Shown piece after piece: positions 59,541-64,000 of a stretch of 64,000 nt of DNA (position 1 is the stretch's first letter; each line of letters opens with the position of its first letter). Position numbers and translations under genes: made by a program. Source of the DNA: Acidobacteriota bacterium. Its GTDB lineage: Bacteria; Acidobacteriota; Blastocatellia; Pyrinomonadales; Pyrinomonadaceae. The stretch spans positions 98,877 through 162,876 of the forward strand of contig JAFAZX010000028.1 in the NCBI GenBank assembly GCA_019239425.1, written 5' to 3'. The notes under the pieces were generated by a model. That model did no database searches. It was given only the letters and a program-made list of their open reading frames with translations, and was not told the origin of the DNA.

Positions 59541-62066
59541 ATGGTCTTCGTCCGCCGTCTGGCGCTCGCCGCCGGGCTGCTCTTCTGCCTGAGCGCGACG
59601 GCGCAGGCCGCGACGGCGAAGCGCATCGTCGTCGTCAAGGTGGACGGCCTGCCGCACGACACCGTCGAGCGCTTCGTCAGCCGCCGCGACCCGCGCACGG
59701 GCAAGAGCCTCCTGCCGTGGATCGACTACGTCTTCTACGAGCGCGGCACTCGGCTCGAAAACTTCTACGTCCGCGGGATGAGCCTCTCGGGGCCTTCGTG
59801 GTCGCTCCTCGACACGGGCCAGCACCTGCAGATCAAGGGCAACGTCGAGTTCGACCGCTACACGCTCCACTCCTACGACTACCTCAACTTCATCCCCTTC
59901 TGGGTCGCCAACGTCGGCGGCGTGCGCGTGGACATGCCCGGCGTCGAGCTGCTCGACGAGGTCGGCGTCCCGCTCCTCATCGACGCCTACCCGAACCAGG
60001 AGCGCTACATCAGCTTCCAGCTCTACCAGCGCGGCACGCGCTGGACGACCTTGCAGCACGGCCTGCAGAACAAGTTCGCCAAGTCGCCCGGCGAGCTGTT
60101 CGACGAGTGGCAGCTGGGGCTGGGCGGCCGCGACATCGTCATGTCGCAGCAGGAGCGCGAGCTGATGGAGCGGCTGCAAGACCCGAAGGTGCGCTACCTC
60201 GACTTCTACAACACGGACTTCGACCACGCCGCGCACCACAACCGCGACGAGGCGACGCAGCTCGCCGCCCTGCGCGAACTAGACGCCTTCGTCGGCCGCG
60301 TCTGGACGGCGATTCAGAAGACGCCCGAGGCCGCGGACACCGCGCTCGTCCTCGTCTCCGACCACGGCACCAACACGGACGAGCGTGTCTACAGCCAGGG
60401 CTACAACCTCGTCAAGCTGCTCGGCTCGGCCGCGGGCGGCGGCCACCACGTCGTCACCAAGCGGCGGCTGCTGAGCGACTACGCGCTCAAAGGCATCTAC
60501 CCGCTCATCCCGCTCATCTACACGACGACCGAGGACTCCTTCTACCTGAAGGGCCAGAGCACGACGTACCCGACGGCCCTCGTCGACTTCGACGGCAACG
60601 AGCGCGCCTCGATTCAACTCCGCGACAGCGACCTCAACCAGATTCACATCCTCCTGCAACAGCTCAAGCGCGGAGACCTCTCGCCCGAGCTGCGCCGCGC
60701 CGCGAAGGGCGCGCTCTTCGCGACCATCGGGCGCCGCCGCGCGGGCTGGCAGCGCACGCTCGAAGAGATGCGCGAAGAGCTAGGCGCGCTCCGCCGCCTC
60801 ATCGAGCGCCAGCGCGCCGTCGTCGCCGCGCAGCCGAAGAAGTTTACGAAAGAAGACTCGGAGGCGGGCCGCGACCGCGAGGCCAGGCGCGAGTTCGCGC
60901 GCCTCGATTCGTGGATGAGCGACGAGCGCGAATACTCCGTCTACCTGCAAGCGCTCGCAGACCTCCTCGCGCTCGACCCCGCACGTTTGAACCCTTCGGC
61001 TGTTAAGATCGAAGACCTCATCCCGAAGGGCGCGATGGGCGACCACAACACGCTCGCGGAGTTGCAGAGCTACGTCGTCGGCCCGGGTCAAGAAGGACTC
61101 GCCCTCGCCGCCGACGGCTCGCTCGACATGGAGAAGAGCTTCCGGCGCGTCAACTACTTCAAGCTGCTCGGCGACGCCAGCGTCCGCAACAACGTGCAGC
61201 CCGGAGTCGAGAACCGCCCCGTCGATTTCGTCGCCGTCCGCGTCCCCGTCGAGGGTTTGCGCGAGTCGCTGCGCGAGGACGAGCAGCCCGACCAGGCCGT
61301 CTGGCTCTACGCCGCGCCCGACCGGCAGGCGCTCATCCTCTCGCGCGAAGACGGCGGCCGGCTCTCGCTCCGCTACCTTCCGGTCTCGAATCTTAAACAG
61401 TCGGCGGACGGCCGCGTCACCTTCGAGCGCACCGGCTGGCGCGCGAATCTTCCGCTCAAGCTCTGGGAGGACGCGCGGCTCTCTCCGCCGGCGGGCGAGG
61501 AGCGCGGCGGCTGGCTCGCGGGCTGGCACACGGACGTCGAGTGGCTGCGGGCCACGCACCTGACGAAGTATTCGAACGGTGTCGTCGGCCTGCACGAGCA
61601 GATGGCGCGCCACGTCGTCGAAGGCACGGACGTGGATGCGCCGAACCTCTCGGCGGACGAAAAGCTGATCCGCCGCTACCGCCTGCGCCAGCGCGTGCTG
61701 GTCGAGAACGACCTGCTCATCCTCGCCAACGACCACTGGAACTTCGACGTGCGCGGCTTCAACCCCGGCGGCAACCACGGCTCCTTCTTCCGCGTCTCGA
61801 CGCACTCGACCTTCATGCTCGCGGGCGGGGACGCGACGCACATCCCGCGCGGCCTCGCGGTCGACGAGCCTTACGATTCCCTGAGCCTGGTGCCGACGCT
61901 CCTGACGCTGACGGGCCGGCTCGAAGACGACTCCCGGCCCGTCCCCGTCCTCTGGCGGGAAGGCTTCCGCCCCTTCCCCGGCCGCGTCGTCCGAGAACTC
62001 TTCGAGCAGCGTCAGGACACGGCCCCCCTCGCCGACACCACCACGACGCCGGAGGCACGGCCTTGA
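59541..62066 (+). CDS. Secreted alkaline-phosphatase-superfamily phosphodiesterase/sulfatase-like protein
   Basis: A protein of 841 residues from ATG 59541. Signal peptide: MVFVRRLALAAGLLFCLSAT. The metal-binding fold is visible as VVVKVDGLPHDTVERFV, GMSLSGPSWSLLDTGQHLQI with the likely nucleophile Ser, FYNTDFDHAAHHNRDEATQL with Asp and His ligands, and LVLVSDHGTNTDERV. Further His ligands are in HSTFMLAGG. This pattern is that of type I phosphodiesterase/nucleotide pyrophosphatases, and a long insert (about 300-650) separates the halves. The stop TGA overlaps the TTG start of the next gene, so the two are coupled. A lipid- or glycan-linked phosphate substrate is plausible; it cannot be read from sequence. 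Confidence 0.8.
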   Translation: MVFVRRLALAAGLLFCLSATAQAATAKRIVVVKVDGLPHDTVERFVSRRDPRTGKSLLPWIDYVFYERGTRLENFYVRGMSLSGPSWSLLDTGQHLQIKGNVEFDRYTLHSYDYLNFIPFWVANVGGVRVDMPGVELLDEVGVPLLIDAYPNQERYISFQLYQRGTRWTTLQHGLQNKFAKSPGELFDEWQLGLGGRDIVMSQQERELMERLQDPKVRYLDFYNTDFDHAAHHNRDEATQLAALRELDAFVGRVWTAIQKTPEAADTALVLVSDHGTNTDERVYSQGYNLVKLLGSAAGGGHHVVTKRRLLSDYALKGIYPLIPLIYTTTEDSFYLKGQSTTYPTALVDFDGNERASIQLRDSDLNQIHILLQQLKRGDLSPELRRAAKGALFATIGRRRAGWQRTLEEMREELGALRRLIERQRAVVAAQPKKFTKEDSEAGRDREARREFARLDSWMSDEREYSVYLQALADLLALDPARLNPSAVKIEDLIPKGAMGDHNTLAELQSYVVGPGQEGLALAADGSLDMEKSFRRVNYFKLLGDASVRNNVQPGVENRPVDFVAVRVPVEGLRESLREDEQPDQAVWLYAAPDRQALILSREDGGRLSLRYLPVSNLKQSADGRVTFERTGWRANLPLKLWEDARLSPPAGEERGGWLAGWHTDVEWLRATHLTKYSNGVVGLHEQMARHVVEGTDVDAPNLSADEKLIRRYRLRQRVLVENDLLILANDHWNFDVRGFNPGGNHGSFFRVSTHSTFMLAGGDATHIPRGLAVDEPYDSLSLVPTLLTLTGRLEDDSRPVPVLWREGFRPFPGRVVRELFEQRQDTAPLADTTTTPEARP

Positions 62067-64000
62067 GCATCGCGCGCGGCAACGGCGAGGTCGGCCGCGA
62101 AGACCTCTTCGACGCGGAGATACACATCACCGCCGACACGGGCGGCCCCGAGCGGAAGCGGCGCGGCTGGCTCTTCTACGTCCACATCCTCGCCTTCGTC
62201 TTCGGCCTCACGCTCCTCGTCCTGCTCATCCGCGCCGTCGGCGTCGAGCCGGTCTTCCAGGCGCTCGGGCAGATACAGTACGGCTTCCTCATCCTGCTCG
62301 GGCTGGCCGGCGCGCGCCACGGGCTGCGAAGCTTCTCGATGCGCATCGCCGTCCCGCGCCAGCACCGCCGCTTCACCTTCTGGCAGGCTTACACGACCAG
62401 GCTGGCCGGCGAGACCATCAGCTTCTTCACCTTCACCGGCCCCGTCTTAGGCGAGGCGACGAAGGCGGCCATCCTGCGCAAGCGCGTCCCGACGAAGGCC
62501 GCCGTGCAGGCGCTCGCCGTCGACAACCTGCTCTACAACCTCTCGGTCGCGGTCTTCATCTCCAGCGGCGCGGCCGTCATGCTGCTGATGTACGACCTGC
62601 CCTACGGCGCGCGCCTGCCGCTCTTCGGCATCGCGGGAGGCATGGCGCTCGTCATCGGGCTGGTGGCGTGGGCCGTCGTCTCCGACGTGATGCCCGTGAC
62701 GGCGGCCGTCGACTTCTTCATCCGGCGCGGCTGGAAGGCGAACTGGTTCCGCTCGAAGCGCGCGCACTTCCACGAGGTCGAGGAGAACGTCTACGACTTC
62801 TACAAGCACCGCCCCCGCACGTTCTTCACCATGCTCGCGTGCGACTTCCTCGCGCACGCGACGACCGTCGGGGAGGTGGCGGCCGTCCTCTGGATGCTCG
62901 GCTTTGAGCCGGCCGTCGGCGTGTCGTACATTATCGACTCCCTGACGAAGGTCATAAACCTCGTCTTCAGCTTCGTCCCCGCGACCATCGGCGTCTACGA
63001 GGGCGGCACGGGCTTCATCCTCCACACGCTCGGCTACGCGGTGGCGACGGGCCTGACCATCGGCATCGTCCGCAAGGCGAGCATGATCGTCTGGGCGCTC
63101 GTCGGACTCGTGATGCTCGTCCGGCACACCGCGCCCGAGGCGATTCGGAAGGCCTTCGCGCGTTACCCGCGACTGCGAGAAGTTATGGACAACCTGGTTC
63201 TCTCGAACATGACGCACCGCCCGGCGCGCACCTTCGTCAGCATCCTCGGCGTCGCGGTCGGCGTGCTGCTCATCGCCTTCACGGTCGGCCTCGCCCACGG
63301 CGTCCTGCGCGAGCGCGGGCGGCGCGAGTCCGAGGTCGGCGCCGAGATCATGATGCGCGCCGCCGGCTCGACCGGCTTCGGCGCGCAGCGCTTCGCCATG
63401 CCCGTCTCGCGCGCCGCCGACGTGCAGAAAATCGAGGGCGTGCGCGTCGCCTGCCCGGCCGCGCAGACCACCGACACGAGCGACTCGGGCTTCGGCATGC
63501 GCGTCATCGACGGCATCGACTTCGACTGCTACGCGCGCATGTCCGGCCTCCACGTCATCGAGGGGCGCGCGCTCCAGTCGGGCGACGAGGCCATCGTGGA
63601 TTCGGTCTGGATGGAGCAGCGGAAGGCGAAGCTCGGCGACCCCGTCAAACTCTTCGGCCGCGACTTCCGCCTCGTCGGCGTCTACGAGCCGCCGGGCGGC
63701 GCGCGCATCAAGGTGCCGCTCGCGACGATGCAGGAGCAGGCGGGCGTCGAGGGCGGCGCCTACGGCACGACCGTCCTCGTCTCGGTCAACAACCCGGCCG
63801 AGCAGGAGGCCGTGGCCGAGCGCATCCACAACGCCTTCGACCAAGACCAGATCATCTTCACGCGCGACCTGCCCGAACTCTACGCTTCGAGCGTGCCCGC
63901 GCTCGACGTGTTCATCGACGTGGTCGTCGGCGTCGCCGCCGTCATCAGCATGCTCGTCATCCTCCTCGCCATGTACACGACCGTGACGGAGCGGACGCGC
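62063..64000 (+). CDS. Flippase-like (LPG synthase TM / UPF0104) domain fused to an FtsX-type ABC permease, partial
   Basis: At least 646 codons, open past the window end. It starts at TTG 62063, overlapping the TGA of the upstream gene (TTGA). Residues 1 to about 360 form a polytopic membrane domain of the lysylphosphatidylglycerol-synthase-TM/UPF0104 type: QAYTTRLAGETISFFTFTGP, LGEATKAAILRKRVPTKAAV, then INLVFSFVPATIGVYEGGTG. From about residue 375 the frame continues without a stop into DNLVLSNMTHRPARTFVSIL, GVAVGVLLIAFTVGLAHGVL, the start of a MacB/FtsX-type ABC permease with its periplasmic domain (IVDSVWMEQRKAKLGDPVKL, VPLATMQEQ). The C-terminal helices begin at DVVVGVAAVISMLVILLAMY near 63920. 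The ATPase partner is not visible. The junction lies near 63185, where an internal ATG could start a separate permease. Confidence 0.8.
   Translation, partial: MSIARGNGEVGREDLFDAEIHITADTGGPERKRRGWLFYVHILAFVFGLTLLVLLIRAVGVEPVFQALGQIQYGFLILLGLAGARHGLRSFSMRIAVPRQHRRFTFWQAYTTRLAGETISFFTFTGPVLGEATKAAILRKRVPTKAAVQALAVDNLLYNLSVAVFISSGAAVMLLMYDLPYGARLPLFGIAGGMALVIGLVAWAVVSDVMPVTAAVDFFIRRGWKANWFRSKRAHFHEVEENVYDFYKHRPRTFFTMLACDFLAHATTVGEVAAVLWMLGFEPAVGVSYIIDSLTKVINLVFSFVPATIGVYEGGTGFILHTLGYAVATGLTIGIVRKASMIVWALVGLVMLVRHTAPEAIRKAFARYPRLREVMDNLVLSNMTHRPARTFVSILGVAVGVLLIAFTVGLAHGVLRERGRRESEVGAEIMMRAAGSTGFGAQRFAMPVSRAADVQKIEGVRVACPAAQTTDTSDSGFGMRVIDGIDFDCYARMSGLHVIEGRALQSGDEAIVDSVWMEQRKAKLGDPVKLFGRDFRLVGVYEPPGGARIKVPLATMQEQAGVEGGAYGTTVLVSVNNPAEQEAVAERIHNAFDQDQIIFTRDLPELYASSVPALDVFIDVVVGVAAVISMLVILLAMYTTVTERTR

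Overview
This GC-rich window, with third codon positions overwhelmingly G or C, comes from a Gram-negative, aerobic, probably non-phototrophic bacterium. The evidence is a TolC-type outer-membrane protein, an aa3-type oxidase, a Rieske/cytochrome b complex with a multiheme c subunit, a Calx-beta/DUF4214 PQQ-type dehydrogenase, and a high density of intergenic palindromic repeats. Together these look most like Acidobacteriota (class Blastocatellia or relatives). That assignment is inference from gene content and style; no marker gene was searched.

Layout. 0-6.7 kb (minus strand): the 5' part of mutS, an Mrr_N-like nuclease candidate, a secreted Ser/Gly-rich protein, ftsH, and two small envelope or stress genes. 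7.0 kb: a lone plus-strand dicluster ferredoxin. 7.5-23.5 kb (minus): one long respiratory locus reading Rieske, cytochrome b N-half, cytochrome b C-half, octaheme cytochrome c, plastocyanin-like lipoprotein, ctaB, ctaC, ctaD, two subunit III genes, subunit IV, then five small accessory genes. 23.8-26.5 kb: a glutaredoxin-like gene and a PQQ-type dehydrogenase. 26.6-32.6 kb (minus): a chelatase operon with a BchI-BchD fusion followed by BchH in two pieces, the C-terminal half upstream of the N-terminal half. 32.8-38.8 kb (minus): a secreted protein, tRNA-Leu(GAG), secG, tpiA, an unknown secreted protein, pgk and gap. 39.2-46.3 kb: TolC-like protein, glycosyltransferase, DD-carboxypeptidase (minus), prepilin peptidase and a histidine kinase. 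46.4-53.1 kb (minus): FAD hydroxylase with UbiD, a HEAT-like secreted protein and a pair of M16 peptidases. 53.4-64 kb (plus): an FHA-transmembrane-trypsin protein, a GT-C glycosyltransferase, an unknown secreted protein, a phosphodiesterase-like secreted protein, and a flippase/FtsX-permease fusion that runs off the end.

How the genes work together. The respiratory locus appears to encode a quinol-to-oxygen chain: Rieske/b oxidises quinol, the octaheme protein replaces cytochrome c1, a copper lipoprotein is a candidate shuttle, and the A1-type oxidase reduces oxygen. UbiD plus the FAD hydroxylase may serve quinone synthesis. gap, pgk and tpiA form a lower-glycolysis unit that runs into secG and tRNA-Leu. 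The chelatase operon has I, D and H functions and could insert Mg or Co; no other bacteriochlorophyll or cobalamin gene is visible.

The most unusual features are the permuted split BchH, a repeat palindrome inserted in frame into the BchI-BchD linker, the octaheme-c bc complex, the flippase-FtsX fusion, and about 19 long intergenic hairpins. The hairpins fall into five sequence families, four with arms built from iterated 7-8 bp words, and several supply the stop codon of the adjacent gene.
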